Origin: Paraburkholderia sp. SG-MS1
GTDB taxonomy: Bacteria; Pseudomonadota; Gammaproteobacteria; Burkholderiales; Burkholderiaceae
Direction: 5' to 3'
Assembly: GCF_012275575.1 (NCBI RefSeq)
Contig: NZ_NPIH01000223.1
Location: 36,891 to 100,890 of the forward strand
DNA: 64,000 nucleotides
The position numbers and the translations under genes are program-made. The first letter of the stretch is position 1; each line of letters opens with the position of its first letter. The notes beneath the pieces were generated by a model, which was not told where the DNA came from, did no database searches, and saw nothing but the letters and a program-made list of their open reading frames with translations. Shown here one piece after another: positions 27,404 to 36,570 of this stretch.

Positions 27404-28264
27404 ATGGAAATCGGAATGATTGGTCTAGGCGCAATGGGCCGGGGAATCGCCCGCAATCTGGCCGTTGCCGGTCATACCGTCACCGCGTGGAATCGCTCTG
27501 GCGGGAATGTCGAAGGTGTGCGCATGGTCGAGTCGCCTGCCCAAGCGTTGCAGGCCGATATGGCCTTGTCGATGCTGTCCGACGACGCGGCGATCCGCAG
27601 CGTCATGCTGGATGCGAATCTGCTGTGTCAGGCACGGCCGGGCCTGGTGCATGTCGTGGCATCGACTATCTCCGTGGCATTCGCACGGGAGCTGGTGCAG
27701 ATTCACGATGCGGCAGGTGTCGGCTACGTTGCTGCGCCGGTGCTAGGGCGGCCGGACGTTGCCGCCAAGGGCGAGCTCAACGTGCTCGCCGCCGGCGCGT
27801 CGGCCGCTCTGGAAAAAGTAAAGCCAGTGCTGGAAGTCATCAGCAAACGCGTCTGGAACATGGGCGAAGAGCCATCCACGGCCTGTGCCGCCAAAATTGC
27901 CTGCAACATGATGATCACCATGGCGATCGAGGCGATGGCAGAAGCCGTAGTTCTAACCGAGACAAACGGACTTTCGCGAGAGCGCTTTTTCGAACTGATC
28001 CTCGGAACGCTGTTCGGCAGTCGTCCTTACCAGACCTACTCCGGCAATATCATCCGGAACGAGTATCAACCTGGCTTTAAGGCGTCACTCGGCTTGAAAG
28101 ATCTCCGTCTTGCCCTCGAAGCAGCAGAACAGGCTGGCCGCGCGTTGCCGATGCTCGCTGCGGTACATGTCCGGATGGCCGAAACTGTCAACGCGGGGAT
28201 GGGCGATCACGACTGGTCTGCGATCGCAGCTTTGACAGTTGATCCATATGCGCGCAACGCCTGA
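27404..28264 (+). CDS. NAD-binding 3-hydroxyisobutyrate dehydrogenase-like oxidoreductase
   Basis: Beta-hydroxyacid dehydrogenase family protein, 286 aa. The dinucleotide loop is MIGLGAMGRGIARNLAVAG (residues 5-23); the substrate-region APVLGRPDVAAKGELNVLAAG and the catalytic Lys helix CAAKIACNMM (near residue 165) follow. Members reduce or oxidise 3-hydroxyacids or related carbonyls. GGAG precedes ATG 27404, 92 bases after the SDR. It closes the catabolic operon that starts with EthD; the substrate is unknown. Confidence 0.88.
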   Translation: MEIGMIGLGAMGRGIARNLAVAGHTVTAWNRSGGNVEGVRMVESPAQALQADMALSMLSDDAAIRSVMLDANLLCQARPGLVHVVASTISVAFARELVQIHDAAGVGYVAAPVLGRPDVAAKGELNVLAAGASAALEKVKPVLEVISKRVWNMGEEPSTACAAKIACNMMITMAIEAMAEAVVLTETNGLSRERFFELILGTLFGSRPYQTYSGNIIRNEYQPGFKASLGLKDLRLALEAAEQAGRALPMLAAVHVRMAETVNAGMGDHDWSAIAALTVDPYARNA

Positions 28265-28529
28265 TTGACGCTAGTGTGGTAACAAGGAGTGCATCAGATC
28301 ACGAAATTCGCTCAAGGAACGGCCGCTTGGGCGTATCCGAATGACGGTGCTTTTTGTGGTCAAACGTGCACCTCGCTTCGTGCGAGGCCGGAGCGAGTCC
28401 GGATGGCCGGATTAATCTAACACCGGCCCTTAACTTTCCGGACACCTGATCGGCAGCAACGGGTCGCTTGCCGTCTGCCGCAGTCAGGCCAGGTGCAACC
28501 GGTGTGATCGAGCTGAACTGGTACTTCAC

Positions 28530-28792
28530 GCTGATGCCCGCGCAAAGTAGATGCCCGCTTTTTTAAGAGCTCGTTTTCCTCCCAAAGGCGCGCGTTGTCG
28601 CGCCGCAGTTTTGCAAGATCGTCTTCCTGGACAGGAATACGTTTCGGCACACCGGTCAGTTCCTCCGCTCCGAATTCGAGCCGCCAGTTAGGCAGTTGAT
28701 GGACCCGAATTCCCAACTCGCGCGCGCTGCGCCGTCGGTCTCTCGCCCAACGCTGCCAGCGTTACGGCCTCCGGCTTGAATTCCCGGGCCAT
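28530..28792 (-). mobile_element. IS3-family transposase orfA remnant
   Basis: On the minus strand from ATG 28792 the frame reads MAREFKPEAVTLAAL and GERPTAQ, then shifts near 28715 and continues RELGIRVHQLPNWR, EELTGVPKRIPVQEDD, LAKLRRDNARLWEENELLKK: an IS3 orfA with its N-terminal helix-turn-helix and leucine-zipper region. orfB is missing apart from a doubtful few codons, so the element is inactive. It lies 185 bases from the end of the SLOG gene. Confidence 0.8.
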
Positions 28793-28977
28793 ATCGACGA
28801 TAGTCCTTGCATTCCATGGCACACCTCTCTACGAGCTAGCATGCCCCATTCAAGGTCTCCACTGATCGTGGGCAAGATCGGGTTAGCCTTTCGCATAGAC
28901 CGCTGCCCCCGAGGGGGAGCGCGTTCGCTCAGCGGACTGAGGTCGGCCCAGTTTCCGACACTCGTCAGCGTCTACTT

Positions 28978-29959
28978 CTAGCCGCCCGCAGTGGCGTCTT
29001 TCGCCAAAAACGTTTCCAATTTAGCTGCTGCATCGTCCCAGTTTAGTGCTACCGCAAAACTTGAGATTATCAGAACGAAGATCGTTATTTGATACCAATA
29101 TGTGGCGGTAAAAAATATCTTCCATCCAGATAGCGAAAATGGAAGCTCTATTTTTATGGCCGAACGTTTTACGCCGGGCTTAAGGAGTACATTTAGTGAC
29201 GCGTTCGTCTGCGCAATGGTTCTACAATGATAGTGATCCAGTCTACGAAGCAAAATGATGGAAAGGATGCCCACGATCAAGATCATCCCGGCGGCGGCTT
29301 GGAGGGAACCGACCGTTTTCGGAGCGAATGTCGCAACAGCAGCTGCAAATGTGTAATACCAGTTTGGAACTAGCCAGCGAATGTTATCCCAATGGCGCCA
29401 ATTTTCCATTGCCTGTTCGTACACCCCAAGCGCCAATTCTTCGCTCACATCTGAATCTGTCGCGCCCGGGTTGAAAGGCGCTTGGGGCTCAAGCAAAATG
29501 CGCGTCAGCAGGGTGTATGTGTCTGCATAGATTGCTGCATCCTCGGACTGACGGGGTCCAGCGACGTTTAGTGTGCGCACAAAATTGCGGTTGATCCATG
29601 CCCGAGCAATGGAGGCGGCTTCATCAATCTCCGTGCGCATAAGATCAATGTGAAGGTGAGGCTTCTGAGCTCGCACTGAAAGGTTTAAGGTTAGCTCTGT
29701 CCCCTTTACCACTCTTCCGTGCGAGACGATGAGCGTACCGTCAGCAAAAGAGGATGTTCGCTTCCGTTCGTGCGGCGGGGTCCGCTACATCAGTTTCGGA
29801 CAGGCCTACGTAGTCACTAGGTATCCTGCCATCCTCGGCAAGCCGGCCTTTGGGCACGTAACCGCCCGTGAGATACCCCAACTTGCGTCCGACATCGAGA
29901 GCCGCGCGATCGGCGCCGGTCTGCCCTCCCGAAATAATCTTTTTAATTTGAGCGGGCAT
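28978..29959 (-). pseudogene. SLOG-domain (putative molybdenum-carrier/YpsA-like) protein fused to a membrane domain, frameshifted
   Basis: The first frame, from ATG 29959 with AAGGAGAA before it, has the Rossmann-like nucleotide loop KKIISGGQTGADRAALD and GGYVPKGRLAEDG, and stops after EANILFC. One frame over, it continues FADGTLIVSHGRVVKGTEL, INRNFVRTLNVAGPRQSED, then leaves the SLOG fold and enters about 165 residues with two or three hydrophobic segments (AAGMILIVGILSIILL, ITIFVLIISSFAVAL). T4 instead of T3 at 29746-29749 explains the break; 982 bases minus one gives 326 aa. SLOG proteins bind nucleotides or nucleotide-derived signals, and fusions to membrane modules have been proposed as defence effectors. 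Whether the tail is a SLATT-type domain is unproven. Confidence 0.7.
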
Positions 29960-29980
29960 AGCCTTCTCCTTGCGAGACAT

Positions 29981-30640
29981 CGCTTTATATTGCTGAGATT
30001 GGCAAATAGGTTAGCTCGCGGCAAGGCCTCGCTGCCTTACAACGACACCCGACATCGTAGAGTCGTGCTGGTCTGTCTTATGTGCGGTTCCGCCCGAACG
30101 GTCTCTGACTAGAATTCTGCACAGATCGCCGGCAGTTATGTCGCTGCTCGCGGCCGTCTAAGTCTCGCAGCCTGAAGACCGCTCCGGGTCATCTACGGAA
30201 GTTCGGTTCGGCACTGGCCCCTCGGGGAGAGCGTTGCCCGACGAGCTTCCGGTTCACCCCATCAAGCGTCATTCGCTGGTCGAGCTACCCGGTCGCCCAG
30301 GCGGCCGTTCCCGTTTCGATTGGGTGAGGTCGCCAACGGCCGCTTATTGGCACTCCAGTTCGCAAAACCTGAATTTGGCTGACTGACCGGTTTGGAGAAA
30401 GTTATCTGACCGGAGTGGGTCGGTTTGACGCATTGCGAAGCTGCGTCACTTCCGGCGGCGTTATCTAAGGCGGTCCTATGTTTGGGTCTGCCAAGCCGCG
30501 CTCGTCCGCTTTCATTGGTTGCAACTAACAGTCAGCGCCGTCAGACACCACTGCGCGGCTTCGCCGCAGAGAGGCTGGCAGGGAAGGGGCGCTACATTGG
30601 ACAGAGAGCGTCGGGCGTGGTGCAGCGGCGCTCAGCCTGC
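29981..30640. other. non-coding stretch upstream of the SLOG gene
   Basis: 660 bases without a recognisable gene. The part next to 29981 should carry the promoter of the minus-strand SLOG gene. The rest is GC-rich and resembles decayed coding sequence, but I cannot name any family. Confidence 0.35.
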
Positions 30641-30907
30641 TCACCGTATGAAGTCATGGGGCATCAGATCGACGCGTGCGTCGGGGCGGGCCAGCGCCTT
30701 TCGCTCGGCTACCGCGCAGATGCGGGCGTAACCGTCACGGAAGGTTCTGAGTATCCGGACGTCGCTTGCACCACGCTCGAGCCCGAAATGCGTTTCGAGG
30801 GCGATGATCGCGATGACACATTCGACGGGGGCGCCCTTAACCATGAGGCTGAACGCAACGCCCCGGCGATCGGCAAGTATCTGCGGTTCTGTGGTGACGT
30901 TATCCAT
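30641..30907 (-). CDS. DUF1488-family protein
   Basis: Small protein of 88 aa, from MDNVTTEPQILADRRGVAFS to VDLMPHDF, matching the DUF1488 family of unknown function (core FSLMVKGAPVECVIAIIALE and the RILRTFRDGYARICAVAERK helix). It appears intact. It stands alone among mobile-element relics, so whether it is expressed is unclear; no good Shine-Dalgarno is visible before ATG 30907. Confidence 0.65.
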   Translation of the reverse strand: MDNVTTEPQILADRRGVAFSLMVKGAPVECVIAIIALETHFGLERGASDVRILRTFRDGYARICAVAERKALARPDARVDLMPHDFIR

Positions 30908-31029
30908 CTGGAGGTGAGCGGATTCGGGAGATGAGCCCGATTTTCGCACAGCGGAAGCCTCTGAACGCTGCACGGCAGGTCTGGACATTGTGACTGCCCG
31001 GGCGGCTGGACTTCACTGCGTTTACCGAA

Positions 31030-31170
31030 TGCCTCAGAGATCTGTCGGGCCCGTTTCACCTCGTCGCTGTGCAGATAGATCGACGTGGTCGACACCGAGG
31101 CGTGCCGGAGATTGTCGCGCACGGTTGTGAGCTCCGCGCCGTGGCCCAGCGCGTGGGTCGCATGCGTGTG
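31030..31170 (-). pseudogene. tyrosine recombinase C-terminal fragment
   Basis: The minus strand encodes HTHATHALGHGAELTTVRDN, then LRHASVSTTSIYLHSDEVKR: the XerC/D-like end with the HxxR-proximal region, the LRHASVSTT box and the nucleophile Tyr in SIYLH. Everything N-terminal is missing. It ends abruptly at about 31170 exactly where an IS6 fragment begins on the other strand, so the IS probably truncated it. Confidence 0.7.
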
Positions 31171-31172
31171 AC

Positions 31173-31370
31173 TCAGTTGTTCGAGCGCGGCGTGACGGTC
31201 AGCCACGAGTCAATACGGCGTTGGACCGACGAGTTTGGCGTAGCCTTCGCGCATCGGGTCAAAGCTACCCGCCGCAGGACCGGCACTACGTGGCATCTCG
31301 ACGAGGTGTTCGTCACGCTGCGTGGTGAGCCTTACGTGCTGTGGCGTGCTGTCGACCAGCAGCTCGTCAA
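31173..31370 (+). mobile_element. IS6-family transposase fragment
   Basis: The plus strand encodes LFERGVTVSHESIRRWTDEF, then HRVKATRRRTGTTWHLDEV and FVTLRGEPYVLWRAVDQ, the start of the IS6/IS26 DDE catalytic domain with the first Asp in WHLDEV. The N-terminal helix-turn-helix and the remaining two catalytic acids are absent. It is an internal fragment only. Confidence 0.75.
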
Positions 31371-31469
31371 ATCGCCGGCGCCTTTTTGTCATGTTGCTCT
31401 GTTTCCTCGTCGATTCTGATTCGTCCTCCTATCAATTTGTCCGGGACATTAGACCATCAAAAATTGTCC

Positions 31470-33509
31470 TCAAGTTGCGCTGCCACTCAAAGCCGAACTG
31501 TGCGGAAACAGTATCAGGCGTATCCCTGACAGAGCCAACAGGACTCTATATCTTTTACCCAAGGAGAGCGACGACGTGGCGAATATTGCTGCATCTATCT
31601 GCTCTCTGAGGGCATTCGGCGGGGCGAGTTCAGGTTGCACTGCCAGAGAATTGAGATAGTTGAGCAGTTCGTCTGTCAGGGCCGCAGTTTGTGACCCGAA
31701 CGTGGCGGGCAGATCGGAGCGCAAGCGTTCCAGGTCGATGATGTTGACCCCCAGGCGCAACTCTGGCAGCAAGCTGGTGACGCCGTCGGTGCTTTGCAGA
31801 TCGTCTATTGCCAGTCGCGGCATAACAAGATGCACCCGATCAAGCATGCGTCGTATGAAAGCGTCCCGCTCAAGGCGGGGGTGCGCAGTCGTTCTACTCG
31901 AGCGAATCGTATCGATCAAATCTCCCCGGGCCGAGCGGACAATGCGCGATACGCTCCACTGCGGAGTTCGGGCGCGTATAACGCTCATGATAATCGCGGT
32001 GAGCGCGATGCCGACAACCAGAGCCAGGCCGCCATTGACGGAGGCAGCGAAATCGCTGCTATAGCGGTTATTCAGGCCAAGCAACGTCGACATATTTGTC
32101 GAAATGACCATCCCGACAAAGCTGGTTGCCGGAGAAGCCATGATGACGCCAAGCCACAGGAAGGCGGGGGCAAGTAACAGGGCAACGACTTCGAAACAAT
32201 TTGCTGCGGGCAGCAACGTTGTCGAGTACACGATACTGATGATTACCGCCAGCACGGCATATTTGCCGAACTTCATCATTGAGGGCAGGGGGCTGTCTAG
32301 CGTGGCAAAAAAAGAGCAGCAAACAGCGCCGATCATCGGGACTGATGCTCCATCGGGCCATCCGGAAAGAATCCAGAAAGCACATCCGGCCAGGATTGCG
32401 ATAAACGCGGTTCCGGACGACAACAAGGCCATCCCCTGATCGACGTGGCGTGGAACTTCCAGGTGACGTCGCGACGGCGCGCGACCGACCCGTTGCTTGT
32501 CCGGTACCAGATTTTCGCGTATGCGATTACACGCATGTAAGTTGTGCAGAAGGTCTTGTACACGGGCGACTACGCCTGCCCATGCCAGTCGTTCCCAATT
32601 GAGCGGCGTTTCCTCCAGCGAATTCGCCGACAGAATTTCGCGAGGGAGATCTTTGGGATGCACCCTCTTCGGATGAAATTTCAACGACGCTGCAAGCACG
32701 TCCAATGCTCTCTCGACATGGGACGGCATGTGGCTTCCTTGCCGTCGGAGTAACGTAAGCCGATCCTCGATCGAAGAAAGTATTGGCAGTAGAAGTTCGA
32801 GTCGTCGATGCAGAGCAAGCAAGGTTTGTTTTTCGACTCCGTTTCCTCCACTGTCATAAGAGAGATGGGAAGTCAAAGTCTCGAGCTCGACCGGATAATT
32901 TGCTATCTTGCGCCGATGCGCGCCGGTAATTTGCGTCTCAGCGGTGTCGTCGCGCCGTAGTACGCTTGCGCACCAGAGGCGAGAATCCTCCAGCCACTTG
33001 TCGACGCGATGAAGAATCGCATTTGCCACGCTGTTCGGAAAAATCAGATTATGAACCAGGCTACTGCATGTAATTCCCAGCGTGATTTCTTCGACTCTGG
33101 AAACAGCTGTGGTGAATATGTCCTGCGGCGATTCAACGCCGGGAAATCCGATAAGTGCGGCGCTATACCCCGCTAGCATGAAGACATAGCTTCTTGGCGA
33201 CCGGTCCTGCAACGAGAAGTACAGGCAGATGCTCACCCAGGCCGCTAGCGCTACGCTCAGCAATTCAGGTGTCTCGACCAGATTAGGTACAAGAACCACC
33301 GTCGCAACTGCACCGATCAGAGTGCCGAAGAACCTGTAGACCGATTTCGAAACCGTAGCACCGGAAAGGGGCTGCGAGGCGATGAATACGGTGGTGACTG
33401 CCCACCCAGGGCGTGCCAGATCGGCGCTCAGTGCAATGTACAGGGCCAGCATCGCCGCCAAGTACGTTTTGCAGGAGAACACCCAGGCGTCACGACTTGG
33501 CAGGCGCAT
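31470..33509 (-). CDS. FUSC-family membrane transporter (aromatic acid/fusaric acid exporter type)
   Basis: Inner-membrane efflux protein of 679 aa in the AaeB/FusC family. Two hydrophobic halves are seen: an N-terminal set (TYLAAMLALYIALSADL, VTTVFIASQPLSGAT, LVPNLVETPELLSVAL) and a C-terminal set beginning AFIAILAGCAFWILSGW (about residue 365), each followed by a cytoplasmic helical domain. ATG 33509 overlaps the stop of the MarR gene by 20 bases. The usual HlyD-like adaptor and small DUF1656 protein are not present downstream, where IS relics begin. Confidence 0.88.
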   Translation of the reverse strand: MRLPSRDAWVFSCKTYLAAMLALYIALSADLARPGWAVTTVFIASQPLSGATVSKSVYRFFGTLIGAVATVVLVPNLVETPELLSVALAAWVSICLYFSLQDRSPRSYVFMLAGYSAALIGFPGVESPQDIFTTAVSRVEEITLGITCSSLVHNLIFPNSVANAILHRVDKWLEDSRLWCASVLRRDDTAETQITGAHRRKIANYPVELETLTSHLSYDSGGNGVEKQTLLALHRRLELLLPILSSIEDRLTLLRRQGSHMPSHVERALDVLAASLKFHPKRVHPKDLPREILSANSLEETPLNWERLAWAGVVARVQDLLHNLHACNRIRENLVPDKQRVGRAPSRRHLEVPRHVDQGMALLSSGTAFIAILAGCAFWILSGWPDGASVPMIGAVCCSFFATLDSPLPSMMKFGKYAVLAVIISIVYSTTLLPAANCFEVVALLLAPAFLWLGVIMASPATSFVGMVISTNMSTLLGLNNRYSSDFAASVNGGLALVVGIALTAIIMSVIRARTPQWSVSRIVRSARGDLIDTIRSSRTTAHPRLERDAFIRRMLDRVHLVMPRLAIDDLQSTDGVTSLLPELRLGVNIIDLERLRSDLPATFGSQTAALTDELLNYLNSLAVQPELAPPNALREQIDAAIFATSSLSLGKRYRVLLALSGIRLILFPHSSALSGSAT

Positions 33510-34014
33510 GTGCGTCCCCTCTACGGGTGCCCGACGGTCTGTTTCCCCCAAGCGTCGGCCGCCCCCCTTCATTCGACGCTAACCTGTTCTGGATCCGGGT
33601 GAACACTTGCAGACAGATCTCCAGTTCTTGAGTTGTGATACCCGACAGCGCTTGCGCGCGGAACTCGGCAACCGCGGATTCCAGCGATACAGCCCATTCT
33701 CGCCCAACTTCGGTCAGGCCAAGCATATTGACGCGGCGATCCTCGGGATCCTGAATACGCTGCACGAAGCCCGCTGCGCACAGTTGATCGACAAGTCTCA
33801 CCATCGAGGAGTTTTCAATTCCCAGTAACGTCGCCAGCTCGCTTTGGCGCAAAGCAGTCGCGGAATTGTTGATCAATACAAGCGGCCACGCGAGTGCGTG
33901 TGACAGACCAAAGGCCCTCGGCACGGCCTGGTTCGCCGCGCCTCGCCATAGCTGATAGAACGGCGCGATTCCGCTTGAGAAAGCGCTTTCGAGCAATGCT
34001 CGTGGCATCTTCAC
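33490..34014 (-). CDS. MarR-family transcriptional regulator
   Basis: Winged-helix repressor, 174 aa. The DNA-binding part is LRQSELATLLGIENSSMVRL (about residues 56-75), then VQRIQDPEDRRVNMLGLTEV for the wing. The N-terminal dimer helices and C-terminal helices are complete. MarR proteins of this type repress a following efflux gene and release DNA on binding an aromatic acid, which fits its overlap with the FUSC gene. Confidence 0.9.
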   Translation of the reverse strand: MKMPRALLESAFSSGIAPFYQLWRGAANQAVPRAFGLSHALAWPLVLINNSATALRQSELATLLGIENSSMVRLVDQLCAAGFVQRIQDPEDRRVNMLGLTEVGREWAVSLESAVAEFRAQALSGITTQELEICLQVFTRIQNRLASNEGGRPTLGGNRPSGTRRGDAHAPAKS

Positions 34015-34076
34015 AGCATCTCCTAAATAGTTGCGTGGCGAACTAATTTACCATACTTTGCTACTCGTGACGATGC

Positions 34077-34826
34077 GTGCGGAGGGTACTCAACGGTGGC
34101 CAGATTTGTCTGTGCCCAGACTATGTATTCGTGCCGAACCATGTGAAGGTGGATTTCGTTCAACGGCTCCAGGCCGAATTTGCACAGTTTTTCCCTGATT
34201 ATCTCAAGAACCCTAACGCGGTTTCTATCGTGAACGATCGGAACTATGACCGCGTAACGGGCTTGATTAACGATGCCGTGGAGAAAGGCGCAAAAAAGAT
34301 CTCGGTTACGAGCAAGGCCGAAGCCTCGCTACTTCCGGATCGCGCTTCGCGCCGAATTCCCCCGACGATCCTGCAGGACGTACCTGAGACGGCGCGGATC
34401 GAGGAAGAGGAGATTTTCGGGCCGGTGCTAGTTATACATGGATACGAAAAAATGCAAGAGGTCATTGACTACATCAGTACACGGCCGTCTCCGCTGGCCG
34501 CTTATTGGTACGGTGAAGACCGCGAAGATTTCAAGCGATTTCTGGTCGAAACAACAAGCGGCGGTGTAACCCGAAATGACGGGATCGTGCATGCCGTTCT
34601 TCCAGACGCGCCGTTTGGCGGGATCGGAAATTCCGGATCAGGCGCGTATCACGGAAAAGCAGGTTTCGACACATTTACTCATCAGCGCACTGTATCGAAT
34701 GTCACACAAGAAAAGGGAATTGCCGAAGACTTCGTCAACGGTACGCTCATGAGCGATGCATTCCAGCAAGGCGTAAATGAGTCAATCAAGGAAAGTATTG
34801 AGAAGTTCAAAAGCCAGCTAGCCTGA
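34077..34826 (+). pseudogene. aldehyde dehydrogenase, 5'-truncated (coniferyl-aldehyde type)
   Basis: The frame begins directly in the active-site region NGGQICLCPDYVFVPNHV, with the catalytic Cys, and continues to the family C-terminus (EEEIFGPVLVIHGYEKMQE, DAPFGGIGNSGSGAYHG, FDTFTHQRTV). The N-terminal NAD-binding half, about 250 residues, is missing. An extra tail of about 35 residues rich in Glu/Lys follows. A GTG at 34077 is only the first start in a truncated frame. It is divergent from the MarR gene. Confidence 0.8.
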
Positions 34827-35333
34827 TCTAGTGTTGGCGAATTAAAAATCAGCGGAGAAGCGGCAGCGTTTCCGCGGAGCCAAAATATTGAGAAGCGTTC
34901 TTGGCTGGGGCCGGTGGGTAAGCTGGATGATAGCAAGACGCGCGAACCGATCTTCAAGACCTCGGTTGAAACTGCATTGAACTCGCGAGCATATTGGTGA
35001 TATCTGAGATCGTGCTCTGTACAGAGTTTCCCAGTAAAGCGCCACGCTGCTCCCGGTTCGATGGTACCCGAAGCCGCAGGCATGCATCATGGCTAACCCG
35101 TCTTCATTCGCCCTTTTTATTTGAGAGATGCATACCGAGCGTGTCGAAATCTCGCATCTGCGCATTCCTCCAATCTCCTCTTAGACGATTCATCGACGAA
35201 TATTGATCAAAGGATGAACGGCTCCCGAATTTGATGCGACGAATGGCTCTTCGCGAGGAGAAGGGGGCTCGTTTCGACAAGCCCATCTCAGCGTCAAAGA
35301 TGTATCAGCTTCCCACTCCGGATTTTCGAGCGG
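34827..35333. other. non-coding stretch
   Basis: 507 bases between the truncated dehydrogenase and the IS91 fragment. Short minus-strand frames exist but none is recognisable; I see no hairpin or repeat. Confidence 0.35.
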
Positions 35334-35669
35334 GTGATCGACGAACTATTTCCGCAAGGATTGCCCCGCATTCGAAACTTCGAAACCGGCGAATTCATGC
35401 GCCGCTTCCTGCTCCATGTGCTGCCCGTCGGCTTCCATCGCATCGGTCATTACGGACTGCTCGCCAACCCGGTACGCCGCGCCAGGCTCGCGAAGGTGCG
35501 CGATCTGCTGCACATTGCACCCGAAATCCGGCCGTTACCGGACGACATCGTCATCGCAACCCGGCCCGTCTTCATCTGCAGGCACTGCGGCGCACCGATG
35601 ATCGTCATCGACATCCTCGCGCGCAGCGCCCCGATCCGGGCACCACCGATGCCGCGGGGGCAGACATGA
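35334..35669 (+). mobile_element. IS91-family transposase C-terminal fragment
   Basis: The plus strand encodes FMRRFLLHVLPVGFHRIGHY and GLLANPVRRARLAKVRDLL, followed by a Cys pair in FICRHCGAPM: the C-terminal part of an IS91-type (Y2/HUH rolling-circle) transposase. The catalytic HUH and Tyr motifs upstream are absent, so the copy is inactive. Confidence 0.8.
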
Positions 35670-36570
35670 GCATCGCGGCTCTTCGATCCGCCTGTCGAAC
35701 GTCGGCTCTGCGGCAGCGCGGCCCAGGAGCGGACGTTTGCGCGTGTCGCTTCCCGACGCGCCTCCCAAGCCCGCGTCATCATTGCGACCGCTCCTCGGCA
35801 CCGCTTCGTCATCGCGTTAGCGCCCATCCGGCATCCCCCAGAACGCGCCGCACCCGGCTCCGCTGAGCATCCTGGCCTATCAATCGCCATAGCCGCGAAG
35901 CCTTCAAGCGCTTCGGGGCACTCCGCGGTTTCCTCCATCGAGGCTTATTTGACGCTTGCGGGCACGCGCGGAGGCACCGTCACATTCCTGTGGCCGATGG
36001 CAGGCATCGAATAACCCTTAACGTTCGTGGCCGTTTGGCGCCCTCAATTGCCGAGCGCTCCGCACAGCGATTGGCGTGCCGCACAAGCAGAAATCAACTT
36101 CAGAATCCGAATACTCTTTGAAAGTGAACCGATGGAAATCGCTGTGGACAGCGAGCCCGGCGGCGGGCAGGTTGGGAAGACTTTGGGGGTTGGCGGTGCG
36201 CTCGCGTGCGAACCTGTCCCGCCCATGCAAATCCCCGGCGCAACCATGCAGACCTATATCGCCAATGTCACTGACTTTATCGCCGAACTGCACCGCCGCG
36301 CATGAGCACTGCAAAGGTTAGCGTTGTAACGCGGGCCGAAGTCGCGTCTGTCGCGAGCATCGACCCTGTGCCGATGAGTGGCCAAGGGCCGATACAGGTC
36401 CGCGTTTCGGATGATGAGCCGGTCGGACAAGACCTGCGGGACCGGCGACTCGCTCAGATTGCAACCGGTGGAATTTCAATTCACTGAATACAGAGCGGAC
36501 CCCGTGCAGAAGGGTTGAGAATGAACCCGGAACTGCACGGATGGCTTTGCATATCAGGCACAACAGATCG
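35670..36570. other. non-coding stretch with unrecognised open frame
   Basis: About 900 bases between the IS91 fragment and the M20 gene. The first part probably includes the IS91 downstream flank. A 92-codon plus-strand frame (36027-36305) ends GATMQTYIANVTDFIAELH and has protein-like composition in its last 60 residues, but I cannot assign a family; it may be a gene tail left by a rearrangement. Confidence 0.35.
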
